NCBI RefSeq assembly: GCF_001949145.1
Contig: NW_019091519.1
Coordinates: 328,655 to 348,143, forward strand
DNA length: 19,489 bases
From: Acanthaster planci
Taxonomy: Eukaryota; Echinodermata; Asteroidea; Valvatida; Acanthasteridae
Reading direction: 5' to 3'
In this document: piece by piece, positions 7,701 to 16,171 of the stretch
Layout of the letters: every line of letters starts with the position of its first letter
Position numbering within the stretch: position 1 is the stretch's first letter
Position numbers and translations under genes: made by a program
The notes under the pieces: generated by a model
What the model was told of the DNA's origin: nothing
The model's database searches: none
What the model saw: the letters and a program-made list of their open reading frames with translations, nothing else

Positions 7701-10090
7701 ATCACTAAAAGATTACAGTCTTTCGTCTTGCCATTCAGAGGCCTAGGCAACTTCGGAAACATTCTGGGGTACATCAATGGTCTGTTTCCTGTGTCTCCTT
7801 CAGGGTCCCTTCACGACCTTCAGGCTCCAGCAAGATCGGGACTGCGACTGGACGCAGCTGAAGTTCAGCGCCGACGGCAAGCTGATCCTGATATCCACCA
7901 ACGGCGCGGTCATCCGGCTGGTGGATGCGTTTAGCGGACAGCCCAAGCAGACATTCATGGTGAGCAATTGTTGGATCTTTTTTGGCCAGATTCAGTTTAC
8001 TGGTCAGGGAAATCCCAGCATGGCACCACAAGGTTATTCAACAAGATTTCCAATCATTTCAACCGGAAAAAAACAACTTTTAGCTCAATTCACTGTAAAG
8101 GTAATTTTGATGAACAAATAGCAATAAGTGTAATTTTAAAAATGCGAAAATGAAACTTTAAAACTTGTTATCATTGAAAACTGTGAGCCAGCATTCCCCA
8201 GATAGATAAGACTTGTAATATGAGGAATATAAAAAACTTGGTGAACCAGTAGTAAGACATCTGTACTAGCGAGTAAGGGGCCATGGATCTGAGCCCCACC
8301 TAGTGTGTGAACTTCGTTCACAAACTCTAAGAAAGCACTGAGGATGTGTGGTGCTTATAAGTTACATTTGTAAAGGGTGAAGCGTAAAATTAAAGTTTAT
8401 AAGACTAGAATAGAAGACAGTCATAATTTCCAACCATCTGTGGATGGGTAAGTTTAATACTTACATTCTCAGATTGGCTGTTAGTTTCAGTTGAAAGGGA
8501 AATAAAAGTGCAGTTTTGTCAGTATTCCTTGTGTGCAAGCGTTTGGTCTCATAGAAACCAAAACTTTATTTCCTGGCTATCTAAATCTTGTTAAGATGGG
8601 AATTGCCAATAACTGAAACATGTCACTTGCAGACCTGCACGGTCATTACATTCAGACATGTCCATGATGAAAGGTGGAACAGGCTTTTTATAGGCTTAGT
8701 GAGTCCTGTTTTTGCCCTTGTGAGTCCGTTACTTGTCCTTTTACGTCCATTTTGGAAATCTTACAAAGCTGTTTCAGAATGATTGATGTGGCTGTTTTTG
8801 GTGTGGAATTTTGTTTTGACATGATCTATATTAAACACCTGGTCTGTTGATTTATTAAGATGCAGATCTCGTAAGTCTTAAATTTGATTCTGCAGGGTCA
8901 TCTCAATCAGAAGGGGTTGTTGTTAGAGTCGTCGTTCAGTCCAGATGCAAAATATGTCTTGTCAGGTAAGCCGAGAAAAGACTGACCTGTGACATAATGT
9001 TTTGGGTCTTATGCAGTGTGAACGATTTAAAATGAGTGTTTCTTTACCATGAAGTTGATCAAAGTTCACATTTTGCATTCCAACCAACCTGTAATTGTTT
9101 AGATGTACTAGGGTTCCCAAGTCTCTCTAGTGACAATTTCAGAAATCCTTTCTCCAGCAGCTTTCAGACAGCATGCTTGCGTTGTTCACAGTGAAAGTGT
9201 TCACTTTGTTCATTCCTTAGGGTCCCAGGATGGCAAAGTGCATGTCTGGAATGCAGAGAACGGCACCAAGACGGCCGTGCTGGAGTCCAAGCACTGCGAG
9301 TCGCCCATGCACTGCGTCCAGTTCAACCCCAAATTCATGATGCTGGCCACGGCGGCGCAGCACATGGTATGCACACCAAACCCTGTCGTAACGAAACATC
9401 GTCATCTTGGATTGAATCAGTCATTAGTGTCTTTTTGTTATGTCATGGCTATGAGCTGGCTATGTCATATAACATCGAAGTCTTCAGTCTGAAACACCCT
9501 GTCATTGTGCCAGACATCTGTCCAGTTGAACTTACTAAGGGCATTAATCACACTCAAATGGTTTTTTTTTTTGGACCAGATGAAGTAATCTGTCAGAAAA
9601 CGTCAACCACTGAAGGCTGTGCAAAGCTTCACTTTCCTTTTATCCCTCATTCCTTCATTTCCTCATTTTTGCTACAAAACTTCCTGAAACCTCTTAAAAT
9701 GTAAAATTCACCGCAGTCCTAGAGCCCAATGACACATTCTTTTTTACATGAAATTTGACGGAGTATCAATAACCATATTTAATGTTAGTGGCTGGGCTGT
9801 TCCCTTCTGGAATTCAAACCCTTCAAAATTTACACAAAGGTTTGGATGATTTGCTGGATTTAAGAGGAAAGGGCTGGTTACAGTTACTTTACAGAGGGAT
9901 TGATGCCTCTTGCACAAACCATGGGCTATTAAGGTTCTGCACAGTTGTGGATTTGGCAGGATTCAGAAAGTTGAATTCTCCCATATCGTCCTATTTGGCA
10001 GGTTTTGAATTATCTTGGAATGTTGTGGTTGACAGTAGTTTTGTATGTTGTGTTACACAGGCTTTCTGGTTACCAAGCATAGACGAATGA
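1578..10090 (+). CDS. wdr82: WDR82 orthologue, complete, 8 coding exons, 315 aa (introns included in the span)
   Basis: WDR82 is a WD40 beta-propeller adaptor (Swd2 in yeast). In animals it tethers SETD1A/B (COMPASS) to RNA polymerase II phosphorylated on Ser5 of the CTD, for H3K4 methylation at promoters. It is also part of the PNUTS-PP1-TOX4 phosphatase complex and of transcription-termination machinery; it acts in the nucleus. Joining 1578-1741, 4294-4458, 5400-5499, 5923-6039, 7804-7959, 8896-8965, 9221-9366 and 10061-10090 gives 948 nt, or 315 residues plus stop; human WDR82 has 313. The start is the first ATG of exon 1, with A at -3, and reads [16 protein letters not shown] as the family does. 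Repeat hallmarks include GH at 106-107, RLWDLR at 133-138, KLYDLR in exon 4, VHVWN in exon 7 and the C-terminus AFWLPSIDE. No frameshift, internal stop or missing exon is seen. Confidence 0.97.
1800..1970. repeat. Palindromic foldback element in intron 1
   Basis: Bases 1822-1854 are the perfect reverse complement of 1916-1948, 33 of 33 pairs. The arms continue outward after a 2-base indel to CAATAGTG (1808-1815) and CACTATTG (1953-1960). The central part is also symmetric: CTGTCAACCC at 1870 faces GGGTCAACAG at 1896. The whole is close to one long palindrome of about 170 bp, as in foldback MITEs. A target-site duplication is not clear. Confidence 0.8.
2321..2465 (+). repeat. Three diverged direct copies of ATTTTCAYGAAKAG
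   Basis: Copies lie at 2321-2340, 2409-2428 and 2446-2465. Each reads ATTTTCA(C/T)GAA(G/T)AG, and the first two continue with ACAAA. A shorter relative (TCACGAAGATTTT) is at about 2281. The spacing is irregular (88 and 37 bases), so this is not a simple tandem array. The origin is unknown, perhaps a decayed transposon tail or an old local duplication. Confidence 0.45.
3020..3091. repeat. Two adjacent hairpins sharing GCCATAATGGC
   Basis: The first hairpin (3020-3056) pairs GTCTCA with TGAGAC and CAGCC with GGCTG around an ATAAT loop. The second (3061-3091) pairs AGGTTTG with CAAACCT and holds another GCCATAATGGCTG. The repeated core suggests two related copies or a decayed foldback element. 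Two TACATGTA sites lie immediately upstream. Confidence 0.5.
3251..3601. mobile_element. MITE-like element, TIR GGGTCATTC, 351 bp, copy 1
   Basis: Terminal inverted repeats: 20 perfect pairs join 3254-3273 with 3579-3598, and looser pairing runs further in (CCATGGTCACC and GGTCACCATGG; TCAGATTT and AAATCTGA). The element is flanked on both sides by TAAA (3247-3250 and 3602-3605), a probable 4-bp target-site duplication. There is no coding capacity, so it is a non-autonomous DNA transposon. It shares its end sequence and duplication length with the element at 16172-16411. The superfamily is not assigned; 4-bp duplications occur in several cut-and-paste groups. Confidence 0.75.
4294..4458 (+). 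CDS. wdr82: WDR82 coding exon 2 (residues 55-109 and 2 bases of codon 110)
   Basis: The acceptor is ATCCTTAG|A and the donor AA|GTAAGT. The exon encodes [20 protein letters not shown], then a strand ending in [19 protein letters not shown] and the GH of the next repeat (SGHTK). These blocks are nearly identical to vertebrate WDR82 and cover the end of repeat 1 and repeat 2. Length is 165 nt. Confidence 0.97.
4533..4668. repeat. Long imperfect hairpin in intron 2
   Basis: The two arms are symmetric about 4601.5. GCCATCTTG (4558-4566) pairs with CAAGATGGC (4637-4645), CTTTTGTT (4577-4584) with AACAAAAG (4619-4626), and ACACAGGG (4585-4592) with CCCTGTGG (4611-4618, one mismatch), all in register. 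Looser symmetry extends to about 4533 and 4668. On the transcribed strand it would form a stem of roughly 50-60 pairs with a short loop. A palindromic MITE is the likely origin; a small-RNA precursor is less likely but possible. Confidence 0.75.
4881..5065. mobile_element. Degenerate DNA-transposon end, CAGTGGCGTAGCTAGG
   Basis: The left end CAGTGGCGTAGCTAGG followed by G-rich sequence with GGGGGGGCAC resembles the terminal inverted repeats of non-autonomous hAT-like elements that are common in aquatic animals (from memory). A decayed partner end may be CCCCCCGTGGCTGGTCACGG at about 5050-5069, only an approximate reverse complement. No clear target-site duplication is seen. The right boundary is uncertain. 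Confidence 0.45.
5400..5499 (+). CDS. wdr82: WDR82 coding exon 3 (end of codon 110 to residue 143)
   Basis: The acceptor is TTTTCAG|A and the donor CAG|GTAAAA. The exon encodes [20 protein letters not shown], then [13 protein letters not shown]. It is the most conserved repeat of the family, with the SGSxDKTxRLWDLR signature and the structural WD at 135-136. Length is 100 nt; the donor falls on a codon boundary. Confidence 0.97.
5500..5922 (+). other. WDR82 intron 3 (423 bp)
   Basis: GTAAAA to TGTCTAG. T-rich AT-biased sequence. Nothing else is recognised in it. Confidence 0.9.
5923..6039 (+). CDS. wdr82: WDR82 coding exon 4 (residues 144-182)
   Basis: The acceptor is TGTCTAG|G and the donor AAG|GTACGC. 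The exon encodes [20 protein letters not shown], then [19 protein letters not shown]. It is one whole WD repeat with the family's SFDPEGLIF and [11 protein letters not shown] blocks. It has 117 nt and is in phase 0 at both ends. Confidence 0.97.
6040..7803 (+). other. WDR82 intron 4 (1764 bp)
   Basis: GTACGC to CCTTCAG. The open frames inside (for example around 6323-6571 and 7115-7306) show no family resemblance and are taken as chance. A perfect 9-bp hairpin with an 8-base loop sits at 6660-6685 (TTCCTGCAA and TTGCAGGAA). One TACATGTA is at 7585. Confidence 0.88.
7804..7959 (+). CDS. wdr82: WDR82 coding exon 5 (residues 183-234)
   Basis: The acceptor is TCCTTCAG|G and the donor ATG|GTGAGC. 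The exon encodes [20 protein letters not shown], then [20 protein letters not shown] and [31 protein letters not shown] is a family hallmark. It has 156 nt, phase 0 at both ends. About 44 of 52 codons end in G or C, far more than in exons 4 and 6. Confidence 0.97.
7960..8895 (+). other. WDR82 intron 5 (936 bp)
   Basis: GTGAGC to CTGCAG. It holds a perfect 7-bp hairpin TGTGAAC-TTC-GTTCACA at 8306-8322. Nothing else was recognised. Confidence 0.9.
8896..8965 (+). CDS. wdr82: WDR82 coding exon 6 (residues 235-257 and 1 base of codon 258)
   Basis: The acceptor is CTGCAG|G and the donor TCAG|GTAAGC. This short 70-nt exon encodes [20 protein letters not shown], then VLS. It begins the penultimate repeat with its GH, where human has [20 protein letters not shown]. 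The first base of Gly-258 is at its end and the other two open exon 7. Confidence 0.96.
8966..9220 (+). other. WDR82 intron 6 (255 bp)
   Basis: GTAAGC to CCTTAG. This is the shortest intron of the gene. Nothing else is recognised. Confidence 0.92.
9221..9366 (+). CDS. wdr82: WDR82 coding exon 7 (end of codon 258 to residue 306)
   Basis: The acceptor is TTCCTTAG|G and the donor CACATG|GTATGC. The exon encodes [20 protein letters not shown], then [20 protein letters not shown] and LATAAQHM. GSxDGKxHVWNxExG and QFNPKFM match the vertebrate protein. It has 146 nt. About 42 of 48 whole codons end in G or C, similar to exon 5 but unlike exon 6 between them. Confidence 0.97.
9367..10060 (+). other. 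WDR82 intron 7 (694 bp)
   Basis: GTATGC to TTACACAG. Nothing recognised inside. A frame open through the end of this intron into exon 8 starts at an internal ATG and is not a real protein. Confidence 0.9.
10061..10090 (+). CDS. wdr82: WDR82 coding exon 8 (residues 307-315 and stop)
   Basis: The acceptor is TTACACAG|G. This 30-nt exon encodes AFWLPSIDE and TGA. The human protein ends AFWLPTIDD, so the gene is complete at its 3' end. The strand supplied here closes the last propeller blade. Confidence 0.96.
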   Translation, partial: AFWLPSIDE

Positions 10091-10681
10091 GATCCCCCAC
10101 AGCGTAATCATTCCCCAGAAGTATTAACGGACAAAGCAAGTGCTGCGTCGTGCTGACTAACTCAGTGTGCTTGTTAAGAGCTGTGTTGAAGTCCCGGCTG
10201 CGGACAGCCACACCAAAACCAGAGATGCAAGAACTGTAGGCAATCTCAGGACACCTCACAGGGTTCAACAAGACATTGGAGCATTGCGCTGGAGCGTCCA
10301 TTTTTCTTGACAGCACAGTGATGTTATTATTTGGGTCGAGATGTATGTACCTCATCGAATCAACCGCCACAGAGTACATCTTCCTTAATGGCCTGTTAAA
10401 ATTTTTTTATTGGATCGTAGGCTAGAGTTGTAACTGAAGTGAGGTTTGTCACGGTTTTACAAAAGTGAGGGAACTAACTCAGCCTGGCACGGTTTAAAAG
10501 TCATGATGAGAATAAGGTCTAATTTAGAGACGGACTATGACACAGTGCATAGGTTTTTTGGTTTTGTTTTCATTTTGTAAAAGTTTTTTAATATATTTGT
10601 TTAGTTTTGTGGCTACTGAATTTTATCCCAGCAGTTTCTGGCCTCTGTACAGTGACAAACTTCATCAGAAATCAGATCTTT

Positions 10682-11047
10682 GTTGTAGTTGGGTACTTTC
10701 AAGGAGGGCACCAATTTCTTTGCCAAATATTGAATTGGTTAGGAGGGAAAAAGATGTGGGCCTTGGAGAGTAAATGCACAAAGGTAAAATCCCAAATAAA
10801 ACGACTTCAGACCGTCACTGTTCAATGGAATTTAATGTTGTGTGATAAAAGTACTCAAAGTACTTGACCGATTACTTTTCTCCGTAAAACTGAAGTTTTA
10901 CAAAAATGGGAGTGCCTGATCTTACATTTCTTTTGTCATCTTACCTTTGTGCATTTACCATGCATTGCCCTGGTCTCAAGCTTTGTTCCTTCCTAACCAG
11001 TTCAATATTTGGCAGTGAATTTTGCACTCAAAGTACTCAATTACAAC
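10682..11047. mobile_element. Foldback (MITE-like) element in the WDR82 3' flank, ~366 bp
   Basis: Bases 10722-10744 pair with 10991-11013 (22 of 23), and 10771-10787 pair perfectly with 10941-10957 (17 of 17). The outer ends are GTTGTAGTTGGGTACTTT and AAAGTACTCAATTACAAC, again inverted. A loop of ~150 bp separates the arms and holds another AGTACTCAAAGTACT near-palindrome. There is no coding capacity. The left arm carries AATAAA at 10795. No target-site duplication could be fixed with confidence. Confidence 0.75.
10795..10800 (+). terminator. Poly(A) signal candidate AATAAA (proximal)
   Basis: AATAAA, 705 bases after the WDR82 stop. The sequence after it lacks a strong GT-rich element within 40 bases, and the signal lies inside a transposon-like foldback, so its use is uncertain. 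Confidence 0.3.
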
Positions 11048-11918
11048 ACTAACGAAAACCAGATGAAGAAAAAACTGTTTCTTTTGCAAGTGGGCAAACC
11101 TGTCTACTGACTCATAAAGTATGTGATCAAGGTGAGACTAATAGCAGAACTGGCATACAGTGTACCTGTGAGTGAGCACGTTATGTCATGTGTAAGCCAT
11201 GTGAAATGTAAATATGTATATGCTAAAACTTTAGCTTAGAAATGACTTGACAGGTGAACAGTGTTGTAAGCAAGGAATAGCATCATTCGCAACACAAGGC
11301 TCCAGAGTATACCCATGAAAATGTCAACTATATTGTGAGGCCCTGCGCCAGATGTAAGCGTTTCCTGCATTGTTTATTTAAATCAATCTCGGATGTTGAT
11401 CCAAGTGTCATGCCAGTTGATTTCAATTTTTAATTTATATGTCTGAGGGGTGCATTTTGGGAAGTTTCTGATGTTGGCATGGGGTGTCACTGCTTGATGT
11501 GATGTTGGTGTTTTAGTGATAGAATAGGATGTATTAGTCTGAACGTACATTGTCGGCTCGAGTACATGTACATGAATGGAAAAATTGTGTACAGATGTCT
11601 TTATCTTCTGTCAAATACAAAGTTTGTTAGACTCGGTACAAGGAAAAAAAAATCACAATAATTACTCAACGAACTCACATGCTGTGAGAGCAGATATTGT
11701 AAGTCTCAGTCCATTTGCATTGACACAGATGGCTTCATCCATGTTATTGCAAAGTTTTGTGTCCTGGAGCTCTTGGTGTGGTACCCTGACTCACCGTAGA
11801 CATGTGTGCATACGTCATGGGTAGGTCAGCCAAAGGGCAACAGCTTTAACCCAATCGTGCCAACAGATTATACCCAGCAAGAAATGAGACCGAGGGGTAC
11901 CCCCCACATGTCCAATCC

Positions 11919-12095
11919 NNNNNNNNNNNNNNNNNNNNNNNNNNNNNNNNNNNNNNNNNNNNNNNNNNNNNNNNNNNNNNNNNNNNNNNNNNNNNNNNNN
12001 NNNNNNNNNNNNNNNNNNNNNNNNNNNNNNNNNNNNNNNNNNNNNNNNNNNNNNNNNNNNNNNNNNNNNNNNNNNNNNNNNNNNNNNNNNNNNNN
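11919..12095. other. Assembly gap (177 Ns)
   Basis: A run of unresolved bases. Any feature crossing it cannot be judged, including repeats in the WDR82 3' flank. Confidence 1.
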
Positions 12096-12547
12096 CTCCG
12101 TCTCATACCTCGCTGCATATGCAACAGATGCTGGAAGTTTGCCGGAACAAGATGTGTTGCGTTGAAAGTTGTAAGGCAGTGTCTTCACTAGTCCTGGAAA
12201 ATACTAACACTCTTTGTGCACAGTTAACCTTTTATGATCCCTGAAATACAATTTAATTTTCACAAGAGAAATCCATAGATTGGTCCTACCGACCTTCTGC
12301 AAGACACGCTGGGAGAGCAGTTTTGTTTGGAAGGGGTATTTTGAAGTCTTTACTCCCTGCACATATGCAAGGCCTAAATTTGCCAGAGGATGTACTGTAC
12401 TTATCTTTGTCTAGCCCTCGGCTGAAACAAATGTATTTCAATTTCGTTTCCCTTAGTGTCCCCCGACAAAGCCCTTCACCCCACATTTTTTACATGTAAA
12501 TACCATCTTTGTTTTGTAAGAGGAAAGACAGGTCTTGCGACTCTTGC

Positions 12548-12553
12548 AATAAA
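12548..12553 (+). terminator. Poly(A) signal candidate AATAAA (distal)
   Basis: AATAAA followed about 25 bases later by GTTTGTGTC and a T-rich stretch, the usual arrangement of a metazoan cleavage site. If used by WDR82 it would give a 3' UTR of about 2.5 kb. Confidence 0.4.
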
Positions 12554-12865
12554 AACTATGACTATCGGAGAATATAGTTTGTGTCAAGATTTCTTATTCT
12601 GGAGTAGGAGGGATCAGCATTTCTTATCTCATATATGTATTTTGTACTTGTGCATTATGTTTATGGGTATCTGTTGCTTTCTTTGTTTTCAGGGTTGATG
12701 ATGGTCTAGGAAAAGATGACAGACTTCTTGAAAGGAAGAGACCAATTACAACAAAATATGCAAAAGTCTTCCTTTTAGAAATCATTTGCATTTTAATTTT
12801 GAACTAAAATCCGACTATACTTTTTTTTAAATTTTAAAATCAATGACAATATATCCTTTGGCAAA

Positions 12866-12985
12866 CAGAAGAAAAGAAAACCCTTGTTAGAGAAAAAAAG
12901 TAAGAATTCAAGTTATAAAAGAAGTTAATACAGAAGAAAACCCTTGTTATCTATACCTAGAGAAAAAGCAAGAATTTGAAAGTTA
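12866..12985 (+). repeat. Two diverged direct copies of a ~50-bp A-rich unit
   Basis: Copy 1 (12866-12915) and copy 2 (12931-12985) both run CAGAAGAAAA...CCCTTGTTA...AGAGAAAAA...AAGAATT...AAGTTA in order, with small indels. This is an old local duplication in AT-rich DNA. Confidence 0.6.
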
Positions 12986-13106
12986 AGATTTTTTTCAGTA
13001 CATGTACTATAAAACTTTTGTTGGAATAATTAATATTACAAAATATAATCAGATTCACAAATATTTATGAAATCAATATGATGAGAAGTGGCAAAAATTA
13101 CCAAAA

Positions 13107-13162
13107 TCTAATAGTACTTGAATAGGTAAATTATTCTAATAGTACTTGAATAGGTAAATTAA
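13107..13162 (+). repeat. Exact 28-bp tandem duplication
   Basis: The unit starting TCTAATAGTACTTGAATAGG is present twice head to tail (13107-13134 and 13135-13162) with at most the last base different, so the duplication is recent. Likely replication slippage. Confidence 0.9.
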
Positions 13163-13872
13163 TGCACACTTATAAACAAAATTCATAATGGCCGGAGTAC
13201 ATACAAGCATCCTACACTGCTTTATTGCAATTTAAAAAAAACTTCTGATATGCCTGTACTGTCCAGTGCTTGATCTAAATTCTAGTGGTAGAAGCCACTT
13301 TCTGTGATAGAAACCAAACTGCTCCTATGCCTCAACAAATAAAATTCCTAAATTTGGGAAATTTAAATGCTCTCTACATAAAATTATAGAGACCTCCAAT
13401 ATTTCATTGGAATTTGATATCTGAAAGTAACAATCTTGGCACTTCATGTAACAAAAATACATTTTTTTCCTATGCTAACTTGGGCTAAGCTTGGGAGAAC
13501 TTTAACATTACACTTCCCTTTATTTGTACACACAATGATATCCAATTACAGCATTTTTATACTTTATTGTACAGAAATGTTTTGTAGCAACTTAACAGAC
13601 AAGATAAAATCAGTGTCACTCTAAAGATCAGTTGTTTGCCAAGGCAATATACTGAGATGGGATGGAGGAATCCCCAGCGTCCTTTTGAAATGAGACAAAA
13701 AAACCTCTTGGTTGGCAAAACGAGATCACAGCAAACGTTTGGAGAGGGTTGTCATGATTTACCAGCTGAGTATAAACCCAGCTCTAAATGAAAGTTCGGA
13801 TGGTGGACATGAACAAAGTATTAAAGGCGACGCAATGGGAGCTAATCTCCATTTTAGTTTCCCACAGATGCA

Positions 13873-14187
13873 ACTGCATTAAAGTGTCTTGCCTATGAAT
13901 ACGAGGACAATCATGCCTCTGCCTGCTTCAAACCCAATCTTGATTGGCTGCAAGTTTTCATGGAGGCAACTGTGGTAAAGACTTTTGAGCCACTTGGCAG
14001 CAACAAACATGTCTGTCTATTATTTCTCTTATTTTGAGCATGTGCACAGGAACTCAAATATGATGTAAACAAAGTGAACGGACTAGAGTACCGGTATCTG
14101 CCACCAGCGAGTTTTTCAAAAGTCTCCCATTGCAGTTAAGCATCTTGCTTATGGACATGAGGAGACTTCCCTGGCTGGGTTCAAACA
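13873..14187 (+). repeat. Two diverged copies of a SINE-like TTAAGTGTCTTGC block
   Basis: Copy 1 (13873-13934) reads AACTGCATTAAAGTGTCTTG, then CCTATGAATACGAGGAC and CTGCTTCAAACCC. Copy 2 (14130-14187) reads TTGCAGTTAAGCATCTTGCT, then TATGGACATGAGGAG and CTGGGTTCAAAC. The order TTAAG-TCTTGC-GGACA-GGTTCAAAC resembles a block seen in many SINE-like repeats of marine animals (from memory). Neither copy has a usable pol III promoter. Confidence 0.4.
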
Positions 14188-15485
14188 ACACATTACAAAA
14201 GGCAAAATACACTAACGCATCAACAATCAAGTTATGCGAGACACAGGAGACAAGGACTAGAATTTTACAATTAACTTCTAGTTTATGCTGTCTCTACCTC
14301 ATGCAAAGTATGGCCTTGAAGTGGCAAGACGGGACACTTTCTAATTAGCTGTCATTTCTTTAAAAAACAAAAGAAGATAAAGTGATGTGCACAAATGACT
14401 CACAGGTACGCCGGGACATATGTACACACTCCATGTTTGTTTTCTATTCTTAAACACATACTGATCAAAACGAGATAAACTGCAATGCTACCTTTTCTTA
14501 CTTCTGAGCATATGCAGCACCATTCATTCGAGGTCCTTGCTCAACTTCAAACACAGCACAACTGGAAGAACTCTTCAGCTTCACACATTACAGCATTTAG
14601 ACTTTAACTGGCACATTTATCTCATCAGTATCCAGCTGCAAATAACATTATTACGATCCGCATTTAATGCAAATTTCATACATACAATAACAAGGCTGGA
14701 ACAATTGCTCCATTGACTCATGACAGAGTCTTTCTTCAAGCGTTTTTATCCGTTTGATCCTGGCATTGTGTTACAAGGCGCTGTGCTCTGTGCATTTCGC
14801 ATCGGTCTGAGTTCCATTGGAGTGCAAGCTCGTGTTATCTTCCCTTCCCCAAATATCTACAAGCACAGATGCTAATATGTATGCAGCATGCATTTGAATG
14901 TACAAAGTTACTGTTCCCACGCTGTCAATTTTCTGTGTTGGCTTGCGGGAAAAGGTGCTTCCCACCAGTGATGCCAAATGCATGCACCATGCCCACGAAC
15001 GTACATGTACAAAGTAAGCGTTCTTGTCAAGACACTTTCGTTTTCCGGGCATGGGCCATACTAACGAGGAAACCAAGTTTCAAACTGGAAGTGCCTGCCA
15101 CAAAAGTAATATCCAATCAGCAAGCAGTACCAACTCATAAATATGCAGGAGATACATTTTATACAAATAATACCACCCTACAGCAGCGGTTAGTCCAACA
15201 GGGATTTGTATGTGACTACAGTACTTACTTTTGAGTGACGATGACTATGTACATTCTGTCCTTCTGTTATGTCTGAATACATCATTGATCCCTGATCATA
15301 AATAATCTATTCCTGAAACCAACGGCAAAATGGCGACGGCTAAGTGCTGTCAAAGTGTCTTGTGACAACCCTAGACTCAATTTTCCCTTCTTTGTGGCAA
15401 GGTATTGCTTTTGGATGGGTCATCCATGGACATTAAATGTATCATGAAATTAATTAGTCACCACTATGCAGACTACCAAAGTGGA

Positions 15486-15598
15486 TACGTCATATGCATA
15501 ATTATGTATGTAAGAGGCATTAGTGCGAGAACCAGTATATGCGTGCGCACGCGCGCTCCATTCGTTTATACTACACTTCTTGGTACAAAATGACGTCA
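15486..15598. promoter_or_regulatory. CRE, octamer-like site and Z-DNA-like tract (possible enhancer)
   Basis: Within about 110 bases there are TACGTCATATGCATAATTATG (a CRE half site followed by an ATGCATAAT octamer-like sequence), a 22-bp strictly alternating purine-pyrimidine tract at 15535-15556 rich in GC/GT steps (Z-DNA prone), and a full CRE TGACGTCA at 15591-15598. The patch is GC-richer than its surroundings. No exon is seen next to it. Regulatory function is an inference. Confidence 0.35.
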
Positions 15599-16171
15599 CA
15601 CTTCAGTGCTCTACACTGGTAGTCTACATGTACATGTATTGCAAGTAGTACATATGAGCAAACGTATTTAATAATGCATTATAATGTAAGAAGCTCAAAC
15701 TAAATCCCCACTTCAACATAATTACGGTGGAGTTGTTTTACTTTGAATCTTACCTATTTTCAATACTGTCAACTAAGCTTGGCTAAAATTGTGCAGAAAA
15801 AAGGTGATATTTATATTTTGCAAGATTTCATTTTTTTTTTTACACGTATATTGCAAACTCGTTCTTTATTACTTCCTTTAAGAGGCAGGGTTTGAGAACC
15901 GAGGAGAAGGGCTTAACATACTGGTAGCTAGACTAACATTTTAAGGATACTGATAAACTTTGAACATCGATAATAAACAGCAGTTGAGTCAACAAAAAAG
16001 CATGTACATGTACATTGTATCTACAGTGAGGGCCGGCATACATGTGTACAAATTTCCACCGATACCACAGAAACACCTGCATGCTTTTGTCAGCTCTTTT
16101 TTTTTTTTTGTCCAATTTACTTATCACTGGAATACAATGCTCCCCTAATGTCCTGCTTGGCTGAAGCAAAT

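Larger units (their letters stand above)
10091..12570 (+). other. wdr82: Presumed WDR82 3' UTR and downstream flank
   Basis: No further coding exon is recognised after the stop at 10090. The first ~300 bases lack repeats and are plausibly 3' UTR. Poly(A) signals AATAAA occur at 10795-10800, inside a foldback element, and at 12548-12553. The latter is followed by T/GT-rich sequence and is a good candidate for a distal end. Where the transcript stops is not decided by sequence. An assembly gap lies at 11919-12095. Confidence 0.5.

Noticed and set aside
8306-8322. TGTGAAC-TTC-GTTCACA hairpin as a terminator or operator
   Set aside because: It lies in a eukaryotic intron; a 7-bp inverted repeat is expected occasionally by chance.
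9782-10090. 102-residue frame ending with the WDR82 C-terminus
   Set aside because: Only the last ten codons, after the acceptor at 10060, are coding; the upstream part is intron 7.
10053-10379. 108-residue minus-strand open frame over the WDR82 stop
   Set aside because: It overlaps exon 8 and the 3' UTR in antisense, and the protein is not recognisable.
11806-12188. Open frames crossing the N run
   Set aside because: They are artefacts of translating unresolved bases.
13336-13343. AATAAA at 13338 as another WDR82 poly(A) signal
   Set aside because: It is more than 3 kb past the stop, without a GT-rich element close downstream, in DNA where AT-rich hexamers are common.
14771-15234. Overlapping open frames of 101 (-) and 121 (+) residues
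   Set aside because: They occupy the same DNA on opposite strands, are Cys- and Met-rich with no recognisable domain, and lack an exon-like context.
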